Notes under the pieces: model-generated
Seen by the model: only the letters and a program-made list of their open reading frames with translations
Told to the model about the DNA's origin: nothing
The model's database searches: none
In this document: positions 16,750-25,305 of the stretch, one piece after another
Numbering within the stretch: the first letter of the stretch is position 1
How the letters are laid out: each line of letters begins with the position of its first letter
Made by a program: the position numbers and the translations under genes
Origin: an uncultured Candidatus Melainabacteria bacterium
GTDB lineage: Bacteria > Cyanobacteriota > Vampirovibrionia > Gastranaerophilales > Gastranaerophilaceae
NCBI GenBank assembly: GCA_934754775.1
Contig: CAKVIM010000002.1
Coordinates: 62,001-126,000 of the forward strand
Direction: 5' to 3'
Length of the DNA: 64,000 nt

Positions 16750-18293
16750 ACATTATCCTTTTTAGAAGCCTTTGGAGCACGTTTTTCAACAACCTTGCCC
16801 GCTTTTTCTTGTTTCTTTAAATCTTTTTGAAAATCCTTCACATCCTCAACCGTCAAAGTTTCTTCCTGCGGAAGTGCAATTTCACGTTCTAAAGTCGCAC
16901 GAGCTACATTATAGTTATAAACCGCCTGCACATAGGAACTTTGAGCATTATTATAATTAACTCTTGCATCCTGTAACTGAATATAATCGCCCAAACCCAC
17001 ACTATAACGCCCGTCAGCAAGCTCAAGATTTTCAAGCGTTTGCCTGACCTTGGTTTCAAGCAGTGGGATTTGTTTTTCTAACTGAATCATATCAACATAA
17101 GCTGATTGAATATCAAAATACAAATTCTGGTTAAGAAGCTCAACCTCTGTTTTTGCAAGATTAAGTTGAGAATTCGCAATATCGACTTCGTGCTTAACCT
17201 GCATCATATTAAAATTTGTACTCAAATTTACCGCAACATTCATTCCACTATTAGAATAATTTCGATTATTAGCATAACTATAGCCCACGCCACCTGTTAA
17301 TTCCGGCAAATATTGGCGTTTTGTTAAAAGCACATACTGACGCATAGCCTTAACTGTAGCGTTCAAAGCCTTTAAATCCGGACGATTTTCCTTTGCAATA
17401 GTAACAGATTTTTCAAACGTATAAGGATATTTTTGGAACACATAATCCTTCAAAAAATCCGCCTTTTCGGCTTTAACAGCAAAAGTAGCGTCCGAAACAT
17501 CGTCAGGCAAAGCCAAAAGCTTCTTATAATTCTCAATATTAGTCAAACTCATCGGAACATACGGATTTCCAAGATTGAATGTCTCAGTATTTTTAATGCT
17601 ATAATTCGGAGCGTAAGCAACATACATTGCATTATTCAGACTAACAATTGCGTTTTTATAAGTGTTTTCAGCCTTAACAAGAGCTATCTTTGAGTCACTC
17701 AAATTAACTTCCGCATTCACCAAATCGATTTTTGATTTCAAACCTTCATCAAAATACGCTAAAGTTCTCTGATAGTTACGTTCATTAATCTGAACATTCA
17801 ACCGTTCAACTTCCATCAAAGATTTTGCTGCCAAAACGCCATAATACTGAAGTTTCACATTATAAATAGTCGTCAAAACCATTTCATCAAAATCAAATTC
17901 TGCAGCAATTTTATTAAACTTCTCCATACGAATATTGGCATCAGTTTTACCAAAATTCCACAGCAATTGCGATAAAGAAGCGTCAAACCCCGGCAAAGTC
18001 CGTGTCTGATAACTTCCAAAATTGTGATTACGCTCACCAAACGCCTGTTTATACCCGGCTCCCAAGCCTATTGACGGGAAATACGCAGATTTAGCAACCC
18101 CAACCTGAGATTTTGCAACATCAAGATTGAGTATGTATTTCTTAATCACAGGACTATTATTAAGGGCAATCTTTATACAATCATTCAACCCCAAATCAGA
18201 ATTTTGCTCAATTTTTATATTCTGGATTGCACCCACCTGCAAGCTCAAACTCAAGCATAATGCAACTACCACCATTTTTATTTTATTCTTCAT
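16746..18293 (-). CDS. TolC-family outer-membrane efflux protein (operon with MacA-like adaptor)
   Basis: A 515-residue OEP-family channel with a signal peptide (MVVVALCLSLSLQVGA) and two OEP domains (NDCIKIALNNSPVIKKY and KSVTIAKENRPDLKALNATV). The C-terminus is long and Lys-rich (KKQEKAGKVVEKRAPKASKK). It resembles the channel at 7372-8838 in the N-terminal repeat (LDVAKSQVGVAKSAYFPSI). It is first in a two-gene unit with the adaptor. A TATAAT-like box lies about 45 nt upstream; no Shine-Dalgarno sequence is evident. Confidence 0.9.
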   Translation of the reverse strand: MKNKIKMVVVALCLSLSLQVGAIQNIKIEQNSDLGLNDCIKIALNNSPVIKKYILNLDVAKSQVGVAKSAYFPSIGLGAGYKQAFGERNHNFGSYQTRTLPGFDASLSQLLWNFGKTDANIRMEKFNKIAAEFDFDEMVLTTIYNVKLQYYGVLAAKSLMEVERLNVQINERNYQRTLAYFDEGLKSKIDLVNAEVNLSDSKIALVKAENTYKNAIVSLNNAMYVAYAPNYSIKNTETFNLGNPYVPMSLTNIENYKKLLALPDDVSDATFAVKAEKADFLKDYVFQKYPYTFEKSVTIAKENRPDLKALNATVKAMRQYVLLTKRQYLPELTGGVGYSYANNRNYSNSGMNVAVNLSTNFNMMQVKHEVDIANSQLNLAKTEVELLNQNLYFDIQSAYVDMIQLEKQIPLLETKVRQTLENLELADGRYSVGLGDYIQLQDARVNYNNAQSSYVQAVYNYNVARATLEREIALPQEETLTVEDVKDFQKDLKKQEKAGKVVEKRAPKASKKDNV

Positions 18294-18409
18294 TTGTTTA
18301 TCTGTTTATTATTAAACACATTTGTACATCAATATTATAAACGACAAACAATAATAAATGTTCATTTTTTTAGATGATATCTTCTATTCATAGCGTGAAC
18401 ACCCGTCTA

Positions 18410-19180
18410 CTACGGTGAAATCCCCCAATGTAACTTATTTCTCAAAACTGAATAAAAGCTATCATCATTCAAAAACGCTAACACGGCCTTTTTCTTCGAT
18501 GACTTTATAGAAATTTCTTTTACGCACTCCATCGTATCAAAACCATCCACAGCAACAGAAAGCAGTTTGTCACTCGTTTTAACCTTAACAGTCTCGCCCA
18601 CAGGAACAACAAGCGGTCTTGCATTCAATGTATGCGGACAAATCGGAACAATAACCAAGCCCTCAAGAGTCGGGTACAAAACCGGCCCACCCGCAGAAAG
18701 CCCGTAAGCAGTAGAGCCCGTAGGCGTAGAAATAATCAGCCCGTCCGCTATATAATCACAAACAAATTTGTCATTGATTTCCAAATAAAACTTTGACGTG
18801 CGAGATGTCATACAACCCTTAATTACAAAATCATTCAAAGCAACAGACTCACCAGACTCCAACATTAATCGTTCTTCTACAGAATATCGTCCTGCCAAAA
18901 CAGACTCCAATGCAGTCTCAATCTCGTCAACACCGGCCTGTGCCAAAAAGCCCAATCTTCCAAGATTAATCCCCAAAACAGGAGAGCCGGCATAAAACCT
19001 TGCAGCTTTCAAAAGCGTTCCATCTCCGCCAATAACAAACGTAAATTCGCCAAATTCCTCAAGAGAATCCACATCAAATGAAGCAAAATCAACACTTCTT
19101 TCAATAAGTAGAGTTTCCAGACGTTCCAAAGCGTCTTTATAACCTGAAATTTGACTATTATAAACAACATTTATCTTCAT
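18410..19180 (-). CDS. nadK: NAD kinase
   Basis: It phosphorylates NAD to NADP. The 256-residue product has the diagnostic GGDGT loop (FVIGGDGTLLKAARFY), then LGINLGRLGFLAQ, the TPTGSTAY motif and the conserved C-terminal VAVDGF region. The start codon lies 6 nt from an extended -10 box and lacks a ribosome binding site, so the mRNA may be leaderless. Confidence 0.96.
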   Translation of the reverse strand: MKINVVYNSQISGYKDALERLETLLIERSVDFASFDVDSLEEFGEFTFVIGGDGTLLKAARFYAGSPVLGINLGRLGFLAQAGVDEIETALESVLAGRYSVEERLMLESGESVALNDFVIKGCMTSRTSKFYLEINDKFVCDYIADGLIISTPTGSTAYGLSAGGPVLYPTLEGLVIVPICPHTLNARPLVVPVGETVKVKTSDKLLSVAVDGFDTMECVKEISIKSSKKKAVLAFLNDDSFYSVLRNKLHWGISP

Positions 19181-19186
19181 AAGTGG

Positions 19187-19195
19187 ATTATAACA
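19187..19195 (-). promoter_or_regulatory. Extended -10 promoter immediately before nadK
   Basis: On the minus strand TGTTATAAT is followed by 6 nt and the nadK ATG (19178-19180). This fits transcription starting at the start codon. Confidence 0.55.
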
Positions 19196-19210
19196 TATAA
19201 ATCAAGCTTG

Positions 19211-19219
19211 TGATATAAT
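19211..19219 (+). promoter_or_regulatory. Extended -10 promoter of the DUF151 gene
   Basis: TGATATAAT (TGnTATAAT) 23 nt before the ATG at 19243, with an ACGAGG ribosome binding site between. It is divergent from the nadK promoter, and the two -10 boxes are only about 20 nt apart. Confidence 0.55.
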
Positions 19220-19242
19220 ATTGAAAAAAGAACGAGGTTATT

Positions 19243-19752
19243 ATGATAGAAATGAAAGTTATGGGTATAGCACTTGACGTGAGAACAAATTCACCAATAG
19301 TCGTACTCCACGATTTGGATAACAGAAAAGCCCTTCCTATCTGGATTGGCTCCGCAGAAGCAAGTGCAATTATTCGATGCATCGAAGGATTAGTAGTAGC
19401 AAGACCAATGACACACGATTTGGTCGCTAACATAATAGAAAAAACAGGTTACAAGTTGGAAAAAATCGAAATCAACGATGTTGAAAAAGAAACATACTAC
19501 GCAACTCTGTTCCTTACAAAAGACGGCGAAACACTTGAAATAGACGCTCGTCCGTCTGACGCAATCGCAGTCGCTATGAGAGCCGAAGCTCCTATATTCG
19601 TTACAGCAAACGTACTAATGAACGGCTCAGTCTCTACAGATTCAGCAAAAGACGAAGAAGAAGCCCAAGAGTTCAAAGACTTTATCCAAAACATCAAACC
19701 TTCTGATTTCGAAAAAATGATGAAAGGAAAACATCAAGAAAACGACCAATAG
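19243..19752 (+). CDS. DUF151 bifunctional nuclease-family protein
   Basis: A 169-residue member of the DUF151/BFN family (bifunctional DNase/RNase). It starts MIEMKVMGIALDVRTNSPIV and contains the conserved LPIWIGSAEASAI and RPMTHDL segments followed by SDAIAVAMR. The C-terminal 30 residues are acidic. Family members in plants and bacteria have nuclease activity, but the cellular role here is not known. The stop codon TAG lies inside the first unit of the poly-G repeat array that follows. Confidence 0.88.
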   Translation: MIEMKVMGIALDVRTNSPIVVLHDLDNRKALPIWIGSAEASAIIRCIEGLVVARPMTHDLVANIIEKTGYKLEKIEINDVEKETYYATLFLTKDGETLEIDARPSDAIAVAMRAEAPIFVTANVLMNGSVSTDSAKDEEEAQEFKDFIQNIKPSDFEKMMKGKHQENDQ

Positions 19753-19984
19753 GGGTAAATGTTTTCGGCTTGGCGAAAGACTACTAGCTTGGCGTCCAAT
19801 AGGGGGGGGGTAAATGAGTCTGGCTTAGCGAAAGACTACCAACCTGGCGTCAAACAATAGGGGGGGGGGGAAATATATCTGGCTTGAAGAAAAACTACCA
19901 ACCTAGCGTCTAATGGAGTCGGCTTGACAAAGGACTACTAGCTTAGCGTTAAAGAATGTAGGTTGGGCATACCTGCCCAACAAA
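19750..19984. repeat. Array of four ~60-bp imperfect units with poly-G runs, ending in a GTTGGGC hairpin
   Basis: Units begin at about 19751, 19801, 19860 and 19914. Each carries a GGCTTnnCGAAAGACTAC-like core and a nearby TnGCGT; the first three open with G runs of 4, 9 and 11. The array starts within the upstream gene's stop codon and ends with a hairpin GTTGGGCA / TGCCCAAC (19962-19981). No coding potential is evident. A related element is at 51303-51410, and a reverse-oriented single unit is at 15536-15576. Confidence 0.8.
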
Positions 19985-20009
19985 TAAAAAAAATACACAA
20001 GAGGACTTT

Positions 20010-21179
20010 ATGAACATAAATACAAATTATGAAAATCTTGAACAGAGCTACCTATTTTCTACAGTAGCTAAAAAAGTAAGCGAATTTACGCAAAACAATC
20101 CCGATAAAAAAGTCATCAGACTTGGTATCGGCGACGTAACTTTACCGCTATGTAAAGCTGTCGTAAAAGCTCTACATAATGCCGTAGACGAAATGGGCGT
20201 ACAAGCGACCTTCAGAGGTTATGGTCCGGAGCAAGGCTACGACTTTCTTAGAGAAGCTGTTCAAAGATATTACAAATCTCATAACGTCGAATTAGACCTC
20301 GACGAAATCTTTATTTCTGACGGTGCAAAAAGTGATTTAGGCAACATCTTGGACCTTTTTGCTAAAGAAAACACAGTGCTTGTTCCAGACCCTGTCTACC
20401 CTGTATACGTAGACACAAACGTAATGGCAGGCAGAAAAGTTATTTACGTTGATGCAAACGGTGAAAACGAGTTTTTGCCGCTACCGGACAGAAGCGTAAA
20501 AGCAGACTTAATATACATCTGCTCGCCAAACAATCCAACCGGTGCAGTTTACAACAAAGAACAACTAAAAGCGTGGGTTGATTACGCAAAATCAATAAAT
20601 GCAATAATCTTATTCGACTCTGCGTACGAATGCTTTATTTCAGACGAAAACCTACCACGCAGCATTTACGAAATCGAAGGTGCCAAAGACTGTACAATCG
20701 AATTCTGCTCACTCTCTAAAACAGCAGGCTTTACAGGCACACGCTGCGGCTACACAATCGTTCCAAAGAATTTAGGTAAGCTGAACAAAATGTGGCTAAG
20801 ACGCCAAACTACAAAATTTAACGGCGTTCCATATATCGTCCAAAGGGCTGCAGAAGCAGTATTCACAGATGAAGGTCAAAAAGAAATCAAAGAAAATATT
20901 GCTTACTACAAAGAAAATGCCAAAATCATTTCTGAAACACTAAAGAAATGCAACATTTGGCACGTAGGCGGCAAACATTCTCCATACATTTGGCTTAAAT
21001 GCCCGAACAATATGAAGTCCTGGGAATTTTTTGACTACTTACTTGAAAATGCTCAAGTCGTAGGAACCCCAGGTTCAGGCTTCGGCAAAAACGGCGAAGG
21101 ATACTTCCGCTTAACTTCATTCGGCTCATACGAAAACACAGTCGAAGCAATGAAAAGATTCGAAAAATTATTTGGTTAG
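20010..21179 (+). CDS. dapL: LL-diaminopimelate aminotransferase
   Basis: DapL converts tetrahydrodipicolinate directly to LL-diaminopimelate for lysine and peptidoglycan synthesis; this route is typical of cyanobacteria, chlamydiae and plants. The 389-residue PLP fold-type I protein has FRGYGPEQGYDFLREAV, the CSPNNPTGAVY motif and the PLP lysine in SLSKTAGFTGTRCGY (about residue 237). A GAGG site precedes the ATG, and a terminator follows 10 nt after the stop. The DapL route is one of the better lineage indicators in this window. Confidence 0.94.
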   Translation: MNINTNYENLEQSYLFSTVAKKVSEFTQNNPDKKVIRLGIGDVTLPLCKAVVKALHNAVDEMGVQATFRGYGPEQGYDFLREAVQRYYKSHNVELDLDEIFISDGAKSDLGNILDLFAKENTVLVPDPVYPVYVDTNVMAGRKVIYVDANGENEFLPLPDRSVKADLIYICSPNNPTGAVYNKEQLKAWVDYAKSINAIILFDSAYECFISDENLPRSIYEIEGAKDCTIEFCSLSKTAGFTGTRCGYTIVPKNLGKLNKMWLRRQTTKFNGVPYIVQRAAEAVFTDEGQKEIKENIAYYKENAKIISETLKKCNIWHVGGKHSPYIWLKCPNNMKSWEFFDYLLENAQVVGTPGSGFGKNGEGYFRLTSFGSYENTVEAMKRFEKLFG

Positions 21180-21187
21180 AAAAAAGA

Positions 21188-21215
21188 CGGGTGCAAAATG
21201 GCACCCGACTTTTTT
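21188..21215. terminator. Shared terminator between dapL and ftsY
   Basis: Stem CGGGTGC / GCACCCG with a 6-nt loop. T6 follows on the plus side and a run of A precedes it, so it can serve both convergent genes. Confidence 0.9.
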
Positions 21216-21219
21216 AATC

Positions 21220-22122
21220 TTACTCAAACAAAGCTTGGACGAATTCGGTGGAGTTAAAATCTTTCAAGTCTTGCATTTTTTCACCAACGCCGACCAATTT
21301 AACTGGAAGCCCTAATTCTTTTGCAATTGCAAGCACAATCGCACCTTTAGCAGAACCATCAAGTTTTGTTAAAGCGACAGCAGTCAAATTTACACATTCC
21401 TTGAAAACTTTAGCCTGCTGCAGTCCATTTTGACCTGTATTTGCGTCAATAACCAAGAAACTTTCCCTAAGCTCATCCGGAGCATTCTTGTCAATTACGC
21501 TCTTAATCTTAGATAATTCTTCCATCAAATTAAATTTGTTTTGCAAACGCCCTGCGGTATCAACCAAAACAACATCATACTTTTCATTACGAGCTTTTTG
21601 AATAGCCTCATAAACGACAGAGGCAGGATCCGCCTTATCACGTCTGACTATATCAGCACCGGAACGTTTTGACCAAATATCAACCTGCTCCTCAGCAGCT
21701 GCTCTAAACGTATCTCCTGCGGCAATCAGAACCCTTTTTCCCTGTTCTTTAAAACGGTACGCAAGTTTTCCTATCAAAGTTGTCTTACCTGCACCATTTA
21801 CGCCGGTTATAAAATAAATATTCAACTCACCGTCTTTATAAGCAATCTCACTGGAGCCGGTTTTTGCCAAAGTTTCCAAGAATTCTGTCTGCAAAAACTC
21901 CTTAACCTGAGAAGGTTTAACCTTGTTTTGTCCACGCAACTTGTCAACAAGTTCAGAAGCATACCCGACTCCCAAATCCGCACTTATCAATAAGTCTTCC
22001 ATATCATCGAGTACGAATTCGGAAAATTCCGCCTCATCGCCAACCGCATCAACAACATTACCGACCAATGCTTGAGCGGTTTTAGATACTGTATTTTTCA
22101 GTTTGTCAAAGAAGTTGAACAA
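21220..22122 (-). CDS. ftsY: Signal recognition particle receptor FtsY
   Basis: FtsY is the membrane-docking GTPase for SRP-ribosome complexes. The 300-residue NG domain has GVNGAGKTT (G1), DTFRAAAEEQ, DTAGRLQN and TKLDGSAKG. The acidic A domain is almost absent: only about 25 residues precede the N domain. The start is a TTG (MFNFFDKLKNTVSK), and the purine-rich stretch GAGGG in front of it belongs to an intergenic repeat, so a mobile-type sequence appears to supply the ribosome binding site. Confidence 0.95.
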   Translation of the reverse strand: MFNFFDKLKNTVSKTAQALVGNVVDAVGDEAEFSEFVLDDMEDLLISADLGVGYASELVDKLRGQNKVKPSQVKEFLQTEFLETLAKTGSSEIAYKDGELNIYFITGVNGAGKTTLIGKLAYRFKEQGKRVLIAAGDTFRAAAEEQVDIWSKRSGADIVRRDKADPASVVYEAIQKARNEKYDVVLVDTAGRLQNKFNLMEELSKIKSVIDKNAPDELRESFLVIDANTGQNGLQQAKVFKECVNLTAVALTKLDGSAKGAIVLAIAKELGLPVKLVGVGEKMQDLKDFNSTEFVQALFE

Positions 22123-22125
22123 AGA

Positions 22126-22162
22126 AAAACCCTCACCCTAACCCTCTCCCTTGGAGAGGGAA
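22126..22162. repeat. Short dispersed palindromic repeat between nusB and ftsY
   Basis: Contains CCTCACCCTAACCCTCTCCC followed by a TTGGAGAGGG arm. It shares the CCCTCTCC-N-GGAGAG structure with the blocks at 15.1 and 15.3 kb. Confidence 0.65.
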
Positions 22163-22172
22163 CATCTGTAAA

Positions 22173-22835
22173 CTACCCTTTCAATCCGTTTTCTACAATA
22201 ATTTTTGCCAAAATACCGTTAACAAATGATGAAGAATCTTCTGTAGAATATTTTTTAGCCAATTCCACAGCTTCATCAACAACAACCTTAAGCGGTGCAC
22301 CTTTTGTATACAAAAGTTCTGTGATTGCAATTCTCAAAATATCTTTATCAATCTTAACCAATCTTGAAATATCCCAACCGTTTGCATATTTTTGAATCTC
22401 TTCATCAATAGACTTGTGGTTAATCTTGAATTGTTCTGCAATTTCAATTGTATAATTTTTAACTTCTGATTGGTTTTCCAATGTTGCGAACTCAGCAATT
22501 TCCAACGCCAAAAGTGCTTTTTCTGCAACATCTAGCATTGTATCAACTTTTGCTATCATCTCATCAGTCATCGGGATTTGAACCGGTTTATTCTTTGCAC
22601 CCATCGGTCTTGAAAGATTTGTTTCGTGTTCAGCTTCATAAGAATCAAGCGATTCTTTAATATCTATCAAAGAACCTACAGTTAAATTCAATTCTTCAGA
22701 TGCTGAATTAGAAAGAATTCTAACAGACTTAAGCATTATATCTTCAAAATCTTTTCTTGAATATTTTGTAATTTCTTTATCAAATTGTGAGAACAATATT
22801 AGTGCTAATTCTCTTGCTGCACGTCTTGCTTGCAT
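22173..22835 (-). CDS. nusB: Transcription antitermination factor NusB
   Basis: NusB binds boxA RNA with S10 in rRNA antitermination. The start MQARRAARELALILFSQ and the C-terminal DKDILRIAITELLYTKGAP with SSSFVNGILAKI identify it. At 220 residues it is much longer than the 140-residue enterobacterial protein, with an inserted mid-region (about residues 40-110) that resembles the long cyanobacterial form. An ATAGGAG ribosome binding site precedes the ATG. It is followed by ftsY, possibly on one transcript. Confidence 0.92.
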   Translation of the reverse strand: MQARRAARELALILFSQFDKEITKYSRKDFEDIMLKSVRILSNSASEELNLTVGSLIDIKESLDSYEAEHETNLSRPMGAKNKPVQIPMTDEMIAKVDTMLDVAEKALLALEIAEFATLENQSEVKNYTIEIAEQFKINHKSIDEEIQKYANGWDISRLVKIDKDILRIAITELLYTKGAPLKVVVDEAVELAKKYSTEDSSSFVNGILAKIIVENGLKG

Positions 22836-22900
22836 AAGTTTTCTCCTATATTTATTATAGGACTATGTTAGCATGAAAAAAATATTTTTTAAATTTATCT

Positions 22901-23650
22901 TTAGCGAGTTTGAGTAGTTTTCTTGGTTGAATGTTTTCTGATTTGCTTTTCCAAATCATTAGATGTAGCAACTTGATCCAACAAAGTATTTCCTGCTTCT
23001 ACTGCCTTCGAACCGGCTTCTCTTTCTCTTGATTTATCCCAGCCACCAAACATTTTTCTCCAGAAAGATTTTCTCTTATCCTGCATTGTAGATAGAGGTT
23101 CACCTTTTTCGATAGTTGTATTTGCATACTTTGTAGCAGTTTTAGCCTTATCGGCACTGTTTGCAGCATTATCTGCAATTTTTGTCACATTGCTGCTCTT
23201 ACCATCAACTTTACTTTGAACTTCAGCAGACAAACCTGCGATTTCACTATTAGAAGAAGTCCAAAGATTATCAACTTTTGACTGTTCCTCTTTTGTTAAT
23301 TCGCCATCTTTAGCATTTTTATAAATACTATCAACTTCTTTTTCTGTTTCTTTATTTTTTTGCTCGATTTCTTTTTCCAATTCTGCTTGCAATTGTTGAA
23401 TATCGTCCATCTCTTGTTCAATTTCTAAAACATAAGCATTATTATCATCAACGATTCTCTCGTAATCGCTTGACATTTGTTCGCACATAGCTGTAAGGTT
23501 ATTAACTTTGGTAACGTCATCACAGCCAAACATCATACCTAGATTAACTGTTTTTACGCCGCCATCTTCATTTTGGGCAATTCTTAATGAAGAGCAGTTA
23601 TACATATCTTCAGCACTGATTTTTTGTGCGATTTTCCAAACATCTGCCAT
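22901..23650 (-). CDS. Coiled-coil hypothetical protein
   Basis: The start is set at the second in-frame ATG (MADVWKIAQKISAEDMYN) because a GAGG site lies 9 nt upstream. The protein has 249 residues. Residues 75-120 are a heptad-like Glu/Gln/Lys coiled coil (QQLQAELEKEIEQKNKET), and the middle is Ala/Asn/Ser-rich. The C-terminal section is basic and includes FWRKMFGGWDKSRERE. There is no signal peptide or membrane helix. I recognise no family. Confidence 0.65.
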   Translation of the reverse strand: MADVWKIAQKISAEDMYNCSSLRIAQNEDGGVKTVNLGMMFGCDDVTKVNNLTAMCEQMSSDYERIVDDNNAYVLEIEQEMDDIQQLQAELEKEIEQKNKETEKEVDSIYKNAKDGELTKEEQSKVDNLWTSSNSEIAGLSAEVQSKVDGKSSNVTKIADNAANSADKAKTATKYANTTIEKGEPLSTMQDKRKSFWRKMFGGWDKSREREAGSKAVEAGNTLLDQVATSNDLEKQIRKHSTKKTTQTR

Positions 23651-23745
23651 TTGAAATATCCTCATCTTAATCTTACATATATATAAAGTTTTATTTATTA
23701 TTCCAATTTCAATGTTAAAATTTTCTGTTACAAAACTTAATTATA

Positions 23746-23754
23746 TGGTATAAT
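23746..23754 (+). promoter_or_regulatory. Extended -10 promoter of deoB
   Basis: TGGTATAAT 38 nt before the ATG, with a strong AAAAGGAG ribosome binding site between. No clear -35 is visible. Confidence 0.55.
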
Positions 23755-23792
23755 CTTTTTAGCATCATAGATTTGGAAAAAGGAGTCTTTTT

Positions 23793-24971
23793 ATGAAACG
23801 AGCAATTATAATGGTTATTGATTCAATGGGTATTGGTGCAATGCCTGATTGTGAAGATTTTGGCGATATCAAAGAATGCAACACATTAAAAAATGTTTGT
23901 ACATTCAATCACGGACTTGATGTTCCGTCTTTAGAACTTTTAGGTTTAGGTAATATCCAAGATTTTGAAGGCATAAACAAAACCGCAACTCCAATCGGGC
24001 AATACGGAACTTTAAGAGAAAAATCAAAAGGTAAAGACACTACAACCGGTCACTGGGAAATCGCAGGGCTTGTTTCCGAAAAACCGTTTGCAACCTTCCC
24101 ACAAGGCTTCCCGAAAGAACTTATCGACAAATTTATTGAAGAAACAGGCTGCAAAGGCGTGTTAGCAAATATTCCCGCAAGCGGCACTGCAATTATTGAA
24201 AAACTAAATGATGAACACCACTCTACAGGTTATCCAATCGTTTATACTTCCGCAGACAGCGTTTTTCAGATTGCACTTGATACAGATATGATTCCGTTGG
24301 AAACTCTTTATAAGTGGTGTGAAATCGCAAGAAGAATTTTAGACGAAGGCAAATACAATGTCGCAAGAGTAATTGCAAGACCATACAAAATTATTGACGG
24401 CAAACCGACCAGAATATCAAAAGACAGACGTGATTATTCAATGGCTCCGTTTGGCAAAACTGTTTTGGATAAGGTTAAAGATGCAGGTGCAAAAGTTATC
24501 GGCATCGGTAAGATTGAAGATATTTTCTCAAAAGCAGGTATAACACACGCCATTCACACCGGCTCAAACAAAGAAGGTTTAGAGCTTACGATTAAAGCAA
24601 TTGACGGAAGTTTGGATTTGGATAAAATCAAATATCCGACAGCAAATATTACTGATAACGAAAGAGAAATTATTTTCACAAACCTAGTTGATACAGATAT
24701 GCTTTTCGGACACAGAAACGATGCCGAAGGATATGGTAAAGCAATCGAAGAAATCGACGAATATTTAGAAAAAATCCTTCCGCTAATTGGCGAAGATGAT
24801 TTGTTAATCATAACAGCTGACCACGGCTGTGACCCGACTGTTCCGGGAACCGACCACACAAGAGAACAAGTTCCTGTACTTTACTACTCAAGAGGAATTG
24901 AACCAAAAGACCTCGGCGTAGAAATCGGATTTGACTCAATCGCTCAGAGGGTAGCCGACTGGTTATTTTAA
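23793..24971 (+). CDS. deoB: Phosphopentomutase
   Basis: It interconverts (deoxy)ribose 1- and 5-phosphate in nucleoside salvage. The 392-residue alkaline-phosphatase-fold protein starts MKRAIIMVIDSMGIGAMPD and contains GKDTTTGHWE (with the phosphorylated Thr) and ITADHGCDPTVPGTDHTREQ, which holds metal-binding Asp/His residues. deoC, the next enzyme of the pathway, lies far away at 37964-38626, so the deo genes are split. Confidence 0.97.
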   Translation: MKRAIIMVIDSMGIGAMPDCEDFGDIKECNTLKNVCTFNHGLDVPSLELLGLGNIQDFEGINKTATPIGQYGTLREKSKGKDTTTGHWEIAGLVSEKPFATFPQGFPKELIDKFIEETGCKGVLANIPASGTAIIEKLNDEHHSTGYPIVYTSADSVFQIALDTDMIPLETLYKWCEIARRILDEGKYNVARVIARPYKIIDGKPTRISKDRRDYSMAPFGKTVLDKVKDAGAKVIGIGKIEDIFSKAGITHAIHTGSNKEGLELTIKAIDGSLDLDKIKYPTANITDNEREIIFTNLVDTDMLFGHRNDAEGYGKAIEEIDEYLEKILPLIGEDDLLIITADHGCDPTVPGTDHTREQVPVLYYSRGIEPKDLGVEIGFDSIAQRVADWLF

Positions 24972-25040
24972 TTTTAATTTTTACATGTATAATATAAATG
25001 TCCGAGTCTTTTCGGACACATAACATAAAGGAGAAAATAA

Positions 25041-25217
25041 ATGAACGTAACAATTGAAGATTCTTGTATCGGATGTGGTGCTTGCGAATCAATCTGTGAC
25101 GCAGTATTCCACGTTGAAGACAGAGCAGAAGTTAAGCCTGCTGGCATTGCAGGCAACGAAGATTGCGTTAACGAAGCAGCTAATGCTTGCCCAGTTTCAG
25201 CAATCGTTGTTGAATAA
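25041..25217 (+). CDS. Small [4Fe-4S] ferredoxin
   Basis: A 58-residue frame below common cutoffs. Cysteines at 9, 12 and 15 in CIGCGACESIC plus Cys50 in NACPVSAI provide four ligands for one cubane cluster. Cys19 and Cys42 may form a disulfide, as in the single-cluster ferredoxins of Thermotoga and Desulfovibrio. It starts MNVTIEDSCIGCG with an AAAGGAG ribosome binding site and ends just before a strong terminator. It probably carries electrons in anaerobic metabolism and could supply the radical SAM enzyme encoded next to it. Confidence 0.9.
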   Translation: MNVTIEDSCIGCGACESICDAVFHVEDRAEVKPAGIAGNEDCVNEAANACPVSAIVVE

Positions 25218-25238
25218 TTATTTTAAAAAATCAAAAAA

Positions 25239-25273
25239 AAATCGGGTTCGGAAATTTCCGAACCCGATTTTTT
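25239..25273 (+). terminator. Terminator after the ferredoxin gene
   Basis: A 16-bp perfect palindrome AAATCGGGTTCGGAAA and its complement, followed by T7 on the plus side and preceded by A9. The next promoter begins within its T tract. Confidence 0.92.
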
Positions 25274-25282
25274 TGGTATAAT
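25274..25282 (+). promoter_or_regulatory. Extended -10 promoter for the radical SAM-maf pair
   Basis: TGGTATAAT begins directly in the T tract of the preceding terminator and lies 23 nt before the ATG at 25306, which has a GAGGTAGG ribosome binding site. Confidence 0.55.
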
Positions 25283-25305
25283 ATTTAGAAAAGAGGTAGG
25301 TCAAA

